Made by a program: the position numbers and the translations under genes. Positions 1-9,945 of a stretch of DNA of 64,000 nucleotides are shown in pieces (the first letter of the stretch is position 1; each line of letters opens with the position of its first letter). The notes under the pieces are model-generated. The model was given only the letters and a program-made list of their open reading frames with translations, did no database searches and had not been told where the DNA came from. This DNA is from Alentia gelatinosa (taxonomy: Eukaryota > Annelida > Polychaeta > Phyllodocida > Polynoidae): contig OX465579.1 of the NCBI GenBank assembly GCA_950022655.1, positions 141,307,118 through 141,371,117 of the forward strand, given 5' to 3'.

Positions 1-446
1 TTCCTGTGCAGCCTCATGTACCTGCTCTTCCTGTGCAGCCTCATGTACCTGCTCTTCCTGCACAGCCTCATGTACCTGCTATTCCTGTTCCATCATTTCG
101 GCTTGTAACATCACTTCCCAAGCTGGCCTCTTCTTCAGATGACAGTGACGATGTTGGTTTTTGTTTTTGCAGTCGTGTGTCCCAAGGACAAAAGGCGGGC
201 ACATCAGGCACAAGGCCTAAGAGGCTCCGGAGGGCTATGTCTGAAGAGACAAGAAGCAGTAGAGTTTCTCTGGCCTCACAGTCATCTCTTTCTCTGGCCT
301 CACAGTCATCTCTGACTTCACAGCCTTCTCAGTCCTCTCTTACTTCACAGCCATCTCAGTCATCTTTTACTTCACAGCCGTCTCAAAGTTCGCAGTCATC
401 TCTGACTTCAGTGCCAGTAGCATTGACTCCAGACCAGTGTCAGTGA
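1..446 (+). CDS. C-terminal end of an unrecognised repetitive Ser/Gln/Pro-rich ORF (partial at left edge)
   Basis: An open frame runs from the window edge to a TGA at 444-446. It starts with three copies of a nine-residue unit (QPHVPALPV-like), then an acidic/Ser patch (SSSDDSDD), a basic patch (RPKRLRR), and a run of SQSSLTSQP-type repeats to the end. I do not recognise the protein. The low-complexity composition suggests the disordered tail of a larger product, or of a transposon-encoded ORF given the neighbourhood. It has no true start here and could be a terminal exon. It is not supported by any domain. Confidence 0.35.
   Translation, partial: PVQPHVPALPVQPHVPALPAQPHVPAIPVPSFRLVTSLPKLASSSDDSDDVGFCFCSRVSQGQKAGTSGTRPKRLRRAMSEETRSSRVSLASQSSLSLASQSSLTSQPSQSSLTSQPSQSSFTSQPSQSSQSSLTSVPVALTPDQCQ
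9..89 (+). repeat. 27-bp tandem repeat (3 units) inside the ORF
   Basis: Three adjacent 27-bp units at 9-35, 36-62 and 63-89, differing at a few bases, each encoding nine residues in the open frame. The array may continue to the left of the window. Confidence 0.85.
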
Positions 447-1192
447 CTTCTTGACAACATAAAGTAAATAATGCATTATTCCATTGTTTCTTCTCTTTTA
501 ACTATTCTTCAGAACTGTTTTTCTATGTGAAATGGAAAAGTGTTCCTCCGGAGAAAAGACTGGCTGAAGGGTAAATTTCTGTTTTACTACTGAACTACTA
601 CTGACATGAAAGGAAAAGTCACACTACTATATTGGAAATTTATAATTATGCTATGCATTTGTATAGTGACCTTAATGGCTGTTATAATGAATACTTTTTT
701 TTTATTAAATCTAATGGAACGAATTGGATGTTTCAAATCTTTTTTGTAAACTCTTTATTGCATTTCTTTTGTACAATCATTCTTCCTTGCAAAATGGACA
801 AAAACTACCCAAACAATCAAACTCAATTTTTACCAATACGAACTAAATGGCAGTAACTACTCAATTTTTAATATTCACCCAAACTAAATGTCACTTACTT
901 GATCTCCCTGAACTTTACAACAGTTCTGCAAGATTTCTTAAACAATATTTCCCTCATTTGCAGACTTCTAGACATCATCCTCTTTTGAAGGGTCAAGTAG
1001 CCAGCATACTCCCCGCAAGAACCACCTGTATTACAAACTATGGCTGGAGAGGGAGGCCTGTCATCTAGCAGAATGGGAGGTTGAGGCTCTACGTAAGCGG
1101 CTTCAATGACTGGAGTCGCAGGAACAACCTGTTGAGGTGTCATATGAGGACTTCCTTGCTGGTCTGGGTAAGCACTTCTTTCTTTACCACAG
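447..1192. other. AT-rich stretch with one exon-like segment
   Basis: No convincing gene. Positions 964-1167 look like a decayed plus-strand exon: a TTTGCAG acceptor at its left, a GTAAGC donor at 1168, and in one frame a coiled-coil-like peptide (LEREACHLAEWEVEALRKRL) ending in VSYEDFLAGL, but with two in-frame stops. It may belong to the ORF at 1-446 or to a dead mobile element. Confidence 0.3.
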
Positions 1193-1578
1193 TTAACCCT
1201 TCAAGAGCCACACATCATTTACCATGTACCCATACTATACCAAGCACTAGAACCAATTGTGGCCTTTGTATGACCGGCTTTTGTAGTCAATATTATTAAA
1301 AGAAATTTTAAATTTCCAGTAAATCTGTATTTTTTATTAGAACTTTCCGATATTTTAAAGACCTACTGGCAACATTTAGCATAATATCTCATATAAGTTT
1401 TATGATTCTGCGATAATTTTTCAAAAAGTTACAAAGAAACAAATACAGAGTGGTTTATCCATTCCATATGGGAATGCCATATGGCATTGTCCAGCCCTGG
1501 CCAGGGGACTGCCATATGGCATTGTCCTGTCATGGCCAGGGGAATGCCATATGGCATTACCCTGCCAGAAAGGGTTAA
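1193..1578 (-). mobile_element. piggyBac-like TTAA element A (non-autonomous)
   Basis: A 378-bp segment between TTAA at 1193-1196 and TTAA at 1575-1578. The ends are CCCTT... on the left and ...AAAGGG on the right, the terminal form used by piggyBac-type elements. Just inside the right end are three copies of a palindrome (TGCCATATGGCA-type) at roughly 33-40 bp spacing, joined by CCTGGCCAGGG-like spacers. No transposase ORF. The same architecture recurs at 4725-5083 and 14069-14450, here in reverse orientation. Confidence 0.6.
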
Positions 1579-2132
1579 AAATATGCAATACAAATTGTTA
1601 GTAAATATTCTTTTTGGTTATTGCATTTTTCTCTTTTCCAGGCACATCTCCTGACTTGGAAATCCAGACATTGAATGTAGTGTTGGCTATTGCATTTTTT
1701 CCCCAGGCACTACTCGCAGTAGAGGCACAAGATGTTGATAGTGATGTCTCTTATAGTTGGGTAAAAATCAATAGTCACGTGACCGTGACTTCCGAACCTC
1801 CATATCTCACCTTGGTTGTGTAGAGGGGACAATTTTGATAAAATTTAGCACCTATGTCCCTCTGAGTAGGTGGGGGAAGACTGAAATAACGTCTTTTTCA
1901 AAATTCACCCGAGGACAGCACTAACAGCCAAAAACGGTCTCCTTCATAGATCTAGATGAGGTGGAGAGGCAAATAAGGTGTCATTTCCCACTAAACTTAG
2001 AATGAGGAATTCAATAAAATGCATTTCAAATTGATGTGATATGTTCTACATCACGAAATTCAGTAAAAACAGTATTATAACACTTCATAGAGCCCTTATA
2101 TAGAATTTTATCATATGACTACTTTTGTACAC
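1579..2132. other. Non-coding stretch
   Basis: Two short segments that each end in TTGCATTTTT...CCAGGCAC (near 1620-1645 and 1688-1710) look like duplicated splice-acceptor regions, but no gene model follows from them. I see nothing else. Confidence 0.3.
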
Positions 2133-2148
2133 ATACAACCTTAATATA

Positions 2149-2314
2149 TGATAAAAAAGATTTTGCTACGGTTCGAACGTCTCCTCGTTCCCGGTGGGGT
2201 GTGGGCGACGGAAGCAAGCGTAGCAGAAAATTTTTTTTGCTACGCTTGCTTCCGTCGCCCACACCCCACCGGGAACGAGGAGACGTTTGAACCGTAGCAA
2301 AATCTTTTTTATCA
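2149..2314. repeat. Near-perfect hairpin, 77-bp arms, 12-bp loop
   Basis: The left arm 2149-2225 and right arm 2238-2314 are reverse complements with a single mismatch (gttcgaac against gtttgaac). The loop 2226-2237 is A/T only apart from one G. The arms are GC-rich in an AT-rich surrounding. Confidence 0.95.
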
Positions 2315-2639
2315 CACAATGAACACTACATCCCCCTCACCCACGAGGCGACTGAAATGTGGCGGAATTCTAGAATTTATTCCCCTAAATCACTTCTAAA
2401 AAACCAAGAATAATCCTCCAAATCGAGAGGACGATATTCATGTGATCAGCCATTTTAGCCTGACGAGAATGTACGCATTTGAAACTGCTGGTATGGTTCA
2501 GACAGTTAACATTAACCTGAACAAACCATTTACTTCCACACAAAACGATATAGGGAGCGCCACCACAGGCTCTCTCTAACATCAATGCCATAAAATCACA
2601 CCAGAGGAGGCCACTGCCACACAGTCTACACTGGTTCCC

Positions 2640-2874
2640 CTCCACAGGCACCCAAACAATGCTAAGCCAGACATTCAGATTGGTTTAGAACGTTTCCCGC
2701 CTCTCTTTGTCTCAATCAACACCAATCAGTGACCTAATTAGACAGCATGTGACTAGCATTGACCAGTGGATACCTTCCTTTGAAGCTGACCGGAATAAAT
2801 TAACTCAAACGCCGCCCGCCCGCCGAGAGAACGCCGTCACGTACCAGCAGTCGCTCGCCGATCGCACGTCGTCA
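2640..2874 (+). promoter_or_regulatory. Promoter-like CpG-rich segment with CCAAT boxes
   Basis: ATTGG at 2679 and CCAAT at 2722 lie upstream of a GC/CpG-rich block (about 2805-2874) that ends exactly at the direct repeat. This resembles a captured promoter plus 5' UTR. No downstream coding exon could be tied to it. Confidence 0.25.
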
Positions 2875-2898
2875 ATACAACCTTAATATATGTCAGTA

Positions 2899-3302
2899 TC
2901 ACATATAGTTCTCATTACTTTGCACCATTTCAATATTTATCATCAGAAGATTCAGCCTCAGAAGATTCATTGTCATGCCTCTCATCAGGGATTCAGAGTA
3001 AGTCGAAGGTGAGGGATGGCTCCTGTGCACACAATGTACTTGTAGATAGGCAACATAGTTCACCCTCTGCAGATGACGATCCAAAGTGTCCTTGTCTTGT
3101 GGAAGGTGCATTGTCTTTTTCTTCTCTGTCCTCTCCATTTTCTGGCTTTTGCTTCTCCCAAACTTTCACTTTTAGTGCCAAGATAGACAATCTTAAGAAC
3201 AAACTTCCCAAGCTCACCAATAGTGTTCGGCATGATAGTAAGGCGCTGCCCACAGTCTGGGAATAACTTTTGAGCTTCCAACGGACTTTTTAACCTTTTC
3301 AA
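2899..3302 (-). pseudogene. Decayed C-terminal fragment of a repeated uncharacterised protein family
   Basis: In shifting minus-strand frames the segment reads a helix-rich stretch (IGELGKFVLKIVYLGTKS) followed by LPQDKDTLDRHLQRVNYVAYLQ. From memory this matches the late part of a very abundant, uncharacterised and probably mobile-element-associated family in marine invertebrate and fish genomes. Stops and frame changes show it is dead. The N-terminal and middle part of the same family lies on the opposite strand at 3655-6290. Confidence 0.55.
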
Positions 3303-3654
3303 CTAGCGACTTTGTCAATTCATATTTGGCTACCACCTACCCCCCCCCTATAATTTTTAACTGCTGTTGGGCCCCCTACCTGGTGAACGTGAAACCATCA
3401 TGAACTCGTGGTTATCATTTCATCTCTTTCTCTTTATCTGATCTCTTTCTCTCAAGGAAAGGAGATCGGAAAACTACAGCTCTAGAGAAACACAAAAAAG
3501 GATAGCAGGATTCAGTTAAGTACAACCTAAGAATCTCACTCTCATGGCCCTTCAGTCTTCATGCAGAGGTCTGGTTCACTCTGTATCTATGTGTGGGAGC
3601 AACTCCAAGCGGATCTGACGAACAACATTTTATATGTGGTAGGTAAAGTTTGAA

Positions 3655-6290
3655 ACCGTAAACATTGATTTGACTGGAATGGAATGGATAAATTTACCCA
3701 TGTCTATGACAAGATTCCTTGGGAAAAGGGGTCAACAGGGTATTATATGCACTCTCCCTGCTCTACTACTCTATCTAATCGTGAGAAACTTGCATAAGCT
3801 GAAAAATACAGAGCAAAACTTGAAGCAGAGCAAAAAGAAGACAATGTTGAGGAAAGTCTTCATGTGTCTCCTGGTTAACCAGCACCTTAAAGGTTATGCT
3901 CAGATATAGGCATCATTCTCAACAAGGCCCTATGTGTTTGGTGCATGAAAGGAGAGCATAAGAAGGCCAGGCAAAATGGAAAAATGCTATGTCTCTTTAC
4001 CAGAGCTGCATGGGCAAAGTTCAAAGAACATTCCATTCATATACAGAATCTGAAAATAAGAGAAAGACTCAATAGTCTAATTTCATCTCTCATTGACTTC
4101 CAAGGTGCAGAAGTTTGGTACCCTAGGGGCTGTTGGCTAGAGTATATTAATCATATATCTGAACTCACCAAGGAAACCAGATGCACTTGCAAAATATAAC
4201 CATTAGGGAGGCAAAGGCCATCTTCATTCACCATGTGGAACAGATTATCATGGAAGATCATAAAATTTACAGTCTTGGCCAATACTACAAGAGGATTTTC
4301 TCAAACTTTAGCCATGGATCTACAGCCAAATCCAGCTTCATAAAGGAACTTCTCATGGAGGAATTTGGTGAAACTATTGCTTTCCATCCTCATCCTCAAA
4401 GGAACATAGTGAAGTGGTGTATAACATACGCTGGGTTTTATGTGAAAGCTGCTCTGTCCTAACTTGGTATTACTACTGACCAGCTTGACAAGAACTGTGC
4501 TATCAGGCTGAGGAAGTGCTGACCCCCATAAGTTTATGAATTTGATGATAAAATCCTAAATGTTAGTCTACTGATCTTCCTTGACTGAACAACATTCAGC
4601 AACTGCAACTAATCTGACAGCCATGCTGCATAGTACGAGTAAAAGTAGAGTGACTGCTGACATTCTACATAATAAGAAATTGGGAATCAGCTACAAAGAT
4701 CTCCAGTTTGAGGCTGTAACCAGTTTAACCCTTTCCTTACTAATGATGCCACTATGGCATTCCCCAGCCACGGGCGAATGATGCCATATGGCATTCCCCA
4801 GCCATGGGCAAATGATGCCAAATGGCATCATTTGACATTTTACAATTTAGGCCCATAATTCATGAAATAATCAATATTATAACACCATTTTTACACAAAA
4901 TATGTATTTAGATATGACCAACATAATTATTGAAAAAATAGGAAATGGTTGCCATAGTGACAAAAATCACGTCACGTGACACCATTTTTGAAATTTGGTG
5001 CTCGCCCTTACCAACCATACACATGGACTGGCATCGCCGCCTACATGATGCATCACAAAATTCGTTCGTAAGGATTGAGTTAACAAAGTCAATCAATTGC
5101 CCATTTGAGCTACCAGATGGTGAACCAGATGCAGGGGTAGTGGACAATGATGATTTTGAGAATGATACACTGACAGGTGCTGGACAATGTCTCAATGTGC
5201 AAATGCCATGTTTGTTCAGGCTGGTGCCTTTAATACAGCTAATGATATTGGCAGCCACAATATTCATCCAGCCTTCCAGGAGAGGTTTCCTCAAAGCTGA
5301 CGGAACTTGGAGGGGAAATGCATACAACAGCCCAATACATGACACAAAAGAAGGCCAAACCACATAGGATAAACACCCATGTGGATCCTAGAGATACAAA
5401 AGCCCAGCACATGCAAAGTGTCATACATGTATTGGCCAGTAAAAATGGGGATGGGACATGTCCAGCACCAGAAGAACAAACTGTTCTTGGATTTCCTGGT
5501 TGTCAAGCCAACAAGTTCATACCAGATGAAATGAGCAAGGCAATGTAGTACATGACATCTGCTAAGCTATCAATCAAAACTTTCTTATATGATGTCATGT
5601 GCAAGCTCAAAAGGGCAATTGACGAAAGAGGAATGCTATTGGGATCGGTAGTTAGTGATTATCCAGTCTAGTTCTTCTTTAAGAACTTAAGATCGTACCC
5701 TTTATGGGTACATTCCACATCTAGATGAGCTACATGTGTACAATATATGAAAGATTCAAAGGCTCAGGCTTGGATGAAGTCATAGTGGAAGAAGGTGCAA
5801 TTGCAGATGGTTCAGTTGATCAGGCCTTGTGAGGCAAACACTTTGAATGTGGTGTTGATTGTCTATGACTTTTCTATGAGGCACTTCTGCAAAGGGTGCT
5901 AGACAAGAGCATTAAGAATGCACCCCTTTTAAGAGGATACTCTAAAGAGATTACACCATCCTAGCAGCATTCAAGATGCAAATGTAGCACATTCTGAAAT
6001 TACAAGGTCTACTGAAATCAGTGCCCTAGTGGATAAGTGCTTTGATGGGTACAGCAATGCGCCACAGGATGAGTTTTGGATGTCCTTCATGGAGATGACA
6101 GAAGTCTTCTTCCTAAACATTCATGTCCTAAGGACAAGAATACTTTCTATCTTTATCTGCATCCCTGTATTATTATTGATAAATATATTGACTACTACAT
6201 TGTCAAGCCATTGCTGCAACAACTAATAGATAATGACAATGTATGTATGTGTTATTATTACAAAGTACACATATGCACACACTTGCAAAT
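3655..6290 (+). pseudogene. Decayed N-terminal and middle part of the same repeated protein family, with an inserted element
   Basis: Plus-strand pieces in order: a charged Lys/Glu-rich part (3800-3880), a CxxC-containing start (CVWCMKGEHKKARQ, about 3925-3970), a conserved-looking block ending in EVWYPRGCWLEYINHI (to about 4165), HLQNITIREAKAIFIHHVEQ (4183-4245), SSFIKELLMEEFGETI (4332-4380), LGISYKDLQFEAVTS (4680-4725), VVDNDDFENDTLTGAG (5137-5185), CPAPEEQTVLGFPG (5460-5500), and FWMSFMEMTEVFFLNIHVL (6075-6130). Stops and frameshifts occur throughout, and the element at 4725-5083 interrupts it. The function of the family is unknown to me. It behaves like a repeat family rather than a single host gene. 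Confidence 0.6.
4725..5083 (+). mobile_element. piggyBac-like TTAA element B inserted in the pseudogene
   Basis: A 351-bp segment between TTAA at 4725-4728 and TTAA at 5080-5083. The left end CCCTTTCCTTAC is matched in reverse by GTAAGGATTGAG at the right end. Three palindromic sites (TGCCACTATGGCA, TGCCATATGGCA, TGCCAAATGGCA) sit near the left end at about 35-bp spacing. A CACGTGAC motif lies internally, as in element C. Taking out the element with one TTAA joins the flanks in a single open frame. Confidence 0.7.
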
Positions 6291-6942
6291 AGATTTGTAA
6301 AAGGAACCAGTAAAACTCATAATTGTTGCCCAAAACATTTTGAAAATATCCATGAAAACATTCCCACAGATATTCCCAAAAATATTCCTAATCCTGTTGG
6401 ACTTTACTAAGCAGCTATAATGTGGCCAAGTCCAGTGTTTTCACACCTTGTCCCAGATGTCAAGACTCTCCACTCAGGTGTTATGCCTCAGGAGGTGTGA
6501 TAGAAAAATATGGGCTGTGTCTGTGAATTTAAGCTTCTACACATAGCCACCCACTGCACAGTGAAGCCACACCAGGACGCACGCCTCGTTTTCGAATAGG
6601 CACAGTGAAGCTGGTTTTGGGCAAGTGGTGCGCGGTTATGTAAGACCAGCGCAACCTGTTATCACCGCGACCGACGCGCCACGCTTATGTGAAAGTGGTG
6701 AATAGGTGATCTCACACTGATCGCCGCTAAAACGATCTGAACTTAAGATCCCTAGAGATCTGTATAGAATGATCTCAAGTTCTATACGGGTGTACAAGCA
6801 GGAAACCAGCTAAAGTGAATAGGAGGCTAAAAATCGCCTATTATTCTCCAGTCTCCGGCCAATTAACGCCCAACTCTGGTAGACTCCTACAGACCCTTCC
6901 TAGGTTGTCCTATGTGCCTGAAGCGGTTGTGAAAGAGACTAA
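6291..6942. other. Non-coding, repeat-like
   Basis: No gene. The part from about 6540 onward is richer in GC and contains short inverted pieces (AGATCCCTAGAGATCT-like and gaacttgagatc/gatctcaagttc), probably old mobile-element sequence. Confidence 0.3.
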
Positions 6943-7075
6943 CTGGAGAAACCAAATATAATTTGATATTTATACGTGAATATTATAACTGAATTTTCCA
7001 TTTCTGGCATTGGATTTCGAATTTGAAGATTTATTTTTAAAAAAACCTGGTAAACTGCAATAATTGTGGGTTTTT
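6943..7075 (+). repeat. Dispersed repeat, copy 1 (partner at 38216-38351)
   Basis: Starts GGAGAAACC and ends with AATTGTGGGTT. It shares most of its bases with 38216-38351 in the same orientation, including TTTCCATTTCTGGCAT and GATTTC(G/C)AATTTGAAGAT. It has no coding content. Confidence 0.8.
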
Positions 7076-7179
7076 AGTTTGAGTTCATAAAATTACACCA
7101 TCAGCTACATTCCATGACTATCACTAATGTGTTCTCAATTTTTTCTCAGGTTCTCCTTTCCCTCGGTCTAGGGAGAAAA

Positions 7180-8011
7180 CAACCATTGTCAAGCCTGATC
7201 TCAGTGCTACTAAGGTCGGCTGAGACAACTCTCAACTGGTCTCAGGTTGAGACCATTTGGGAGATCATTTCACTTGAGATCCCTTGAGATCATCACAACT
7301 GAAAAACACCTCAATCACCTCAATCGTCTCAACTGAAAAACAGGGCCCAGGGCCCTGTTTTTCAGTCTCAACCTGAGACCAGTTGATACTTGTCATAACT
7401 TATTTTTTTAGGGTGCTTAAACTTATTCAAATTAGAAAATATTTAGAGTGAAGGGTTCTTATAATCTGACATACCTATATCCCAAATTTCATAGTTTTCT
7501 TGTGGTTATTAAGACTGTGATAAACATTTGTCTGGAAATCTGAAAAATGCAGCCACTGCCCCACTCAAACAGCTTGTGTATACCTACTGTAATGCTCGAT
7601 GTTATTTGAGCAGGGTAGGGTCAAGGTCACTCCATATTTATAAATAACAACACTACCCATTCACAAAGAAAAACATGTCTGACTCTTGAAATATTCAATA
7701 GAAAATTATGAAATCTTAGAATCCAATTAGATGGACATGGACAATTATCCGCTGTAAATATGGTCTAATTTGAATAAGTATAAGTATCTCAAATCAATAA
7801 TTTCTGAGTGCAGTATCTTGTACCTGGCAGAAATGATCTCAGCTAAAACGATCACAACATGAGATCATCCTGAGATCCGCTGTGGCGCACTGATACCTTG
7901 ACTGAAAAACACCTGCTGCCTGCAGCCATTGATCTCACAAACGGTCTCAGGATCGCTCATGGATCTCAGCGGATCTCAGCTTGAGATCGTCTCAACTGAA
8001 AAACAGGGCCC
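7180..8011. mobile_element. Head-to-head elements with GGGCCCTGTTTTTCAGT termini
   Basis: GGGCCCTGTTTTTCAGT at 7350-7366 is matched in reverse by ACTGAAAAACAGGGCCC ending at 8011, giving a 662-bp element. A second right terminus of the same kind ends at 7348, directly abutting the first. The subterminal parts are full of GAGATC/TCTCA words. The left end of the abutting copy was not found. No ORF, so non-autonomous; superfamily not assigned. Confidence 0.6.
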
Positions 8012-8574
8012 AGATCTCATCCACCTGACCAATGGAAGCATGTCTTTTGTATATAAAACCTTTAAAATAAGGCAAATACAGAACTATTACTTATTATGAG
8101 GTAGGCCCAGGCAAGACCTTTCTGGGCATATATATATATATTGGTGTGTTCAACCATTATTAAAGGCAGTAGAAGCTCATAAATGGTGAAAATTGTCCCA
8201 AAATGAATGTCTTTTTCTTTTAAAAAAAAAGGAAATTCTTGTGCATTATAAGTTAAAGAAGGTAAATGTGTTTTTTCTTTATAATATCAAAAAATATACA
8301 TGATGTCCAGCTTCTTGAAAAAAGATTTAAGTCAGAAGGCCAAAATTTAATTCTTTGAGAACTTGCCACTTCCATGTCCAATTTTTGTATTCCCCGTCAC
8401 GGTGAGCTTTACACCTTGCAACAATAGATTATAATAAGGACTAGGATAGTGAGTTTCATATATATATATAGCAAAAACTGTTCTCTATCTCTGAGAAATA
8501 TTTCAAATTTGTATCTTAAGAACTTTTCTCCCCAGAGTGAAAATTGTACTGGAAGATTTAGCGTAATAGTTAAG
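8012..8574. other. AT-rich spacer
   Basis: No gene seen; short TA runs (8128-8142, 8458-8470). The open frames across 8409-8637 are on both strands and look like chance. Confidence 0.3.
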
Positions 8575-9642
8575 CATGACGGTGAATACTTTGCCGTACA
8601 GCTGAGATGGTTGGACATAGCACAACGTAACACCTAACACAATGTCTCTCCATGGTTCCCTAATTATTTTAATACATTTTGTAAAATCAGACTATCAATA
8701 TTTGCACACTATCACCCGAAAACCTCTATGTATTCACCGTTATGAGCGTGACGGTGAATACATGGCGCTAAACATTCCCGGATAACTACCAGAAACAGTA
8801 GGCGCCTCCTAGCTTTTTTTACCGGAACTGGCTGATGAGCGTTCATGTGCGAGGAGAGGCTGTCGTTTGGGTGAGTACTCGTTTGAAAATTCCATTTAAT
8901 TGGCACTTATTGATGATGTGATCATGAAAATGTGTGATGTCTTGTTACTACATAGCATATAGATCATGGAGGAAACATGATTTTATATGTATTCTCACTC
9001 TATAACCTGTAAAAGATGCTTTTCAAACTTTCGGACCAGCTCCCGCACTTAGTCGCCCGCAATCTAGGGTTCCATCAATCGAACCAAACTTAGAGTGACG
9101 GTAGCGTGACAGTGAATACAGAAACCGACCTGTACCTTTTATATCCGATATTCTTGAATGAAACTTTCAGCTATTCTAAATGTTGTCATTATTAACTGTA
9201 GGTGGAAGGTGTATATTTATGAATTTTCTAACTTTTGATGACTTCATTGAGGCCCAGTAGTGTGCACAACGGTTTGACTACCTGACGGTGAATACATTTT
9301 CTAGTGAAATTATGGAAATCAGTTCTAAATCATATAATATATATAAATGACGGTGGGTTTTTCACTTCTCAAATAAGGAGGGTTCTGCAGTGAATACATT
9401 GAAATCGCTCTCTGTAATAATAAACATAGATAAACGTGCTTTATCGCACTTGCAAAATTTCGTGACAGTGAATACATTTAAGAAGATTTTTGTCTCCTGA
9501 GTTCCATACGGTGCTCTCAGTCATAAACTGTATCCATATTATTTAATCTATAATAATGTCCAATATATATTTGTATGATATTTCAACATATATTGCTAAT
9601 TTATTTGCAATATACTAGAAAGAGTGCGTGACGGTGAATACA
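8575..9642 (+). repeat. Left subterminal motif array
   Basis: Forward copies of (C/A)GTGAC(G/A)GTGAATACA at 8575, 8747, 9105, 9282, 9461 and 9627, a partial at 9387 and a degenerate one near 9348. A reversed half-copy at 8729-8740 forms an inverted pair with 8747, and another reversed piece follows 9642. Confidence 0.85.
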
Positions 9643-9945
9643 TTAATTCACCGTTTCATCTGTAATTTATTTTCATTGACAATACCTGCAGTATTTCCAT
9701 ATGAAATTCATAGCCTACAATGATGTACATAGTTTCCATGTTTTTTTTTAATTGTAGGATGCCTCTTTATTTAAATAAGGACTGCATGTAGAATTTTTAT
9801 GATACATCTACATAAAAAGTCTTTAAAATTTATAAAAGTAATAAGAGTTGTTATTTACCTAACAAATGATGATATATATGTTATAGTTATTTACTTATGG
9901 TGCTTTTCTTCTTCCAATCTTTAAAAGTCATCAGGTCTAGTCGTC

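Larger units (their letters stand above)
2133..2892. other. 724-bp segment flanked by identical 18-bp direct repeats
   Basis: The 18-mer atacaaccttaatatatg occurs at 2133-2150 and again at 2875-2892. Between them lie a long hairpin directly abutting the left copy (2149-2314), a stretch with weak minus-strand coding appearance (2385-2651), and a GC-rich segment ending at the right copy. The layout suggests an insertion or segmental capture with an unusually long direct repeat. I do not recognise the element. Confidence 0.45.

Noticed and set aside
2119..2319. Minus-strand frame across the hairpin
   Set aside because: Encoded only by the two hairpin arms; no independent support.
4908..5363. 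151-codon minus-strand frame
   Set aside because: It is opposite to the recognisable plus-strand family blocks and spans a transposon boundary.
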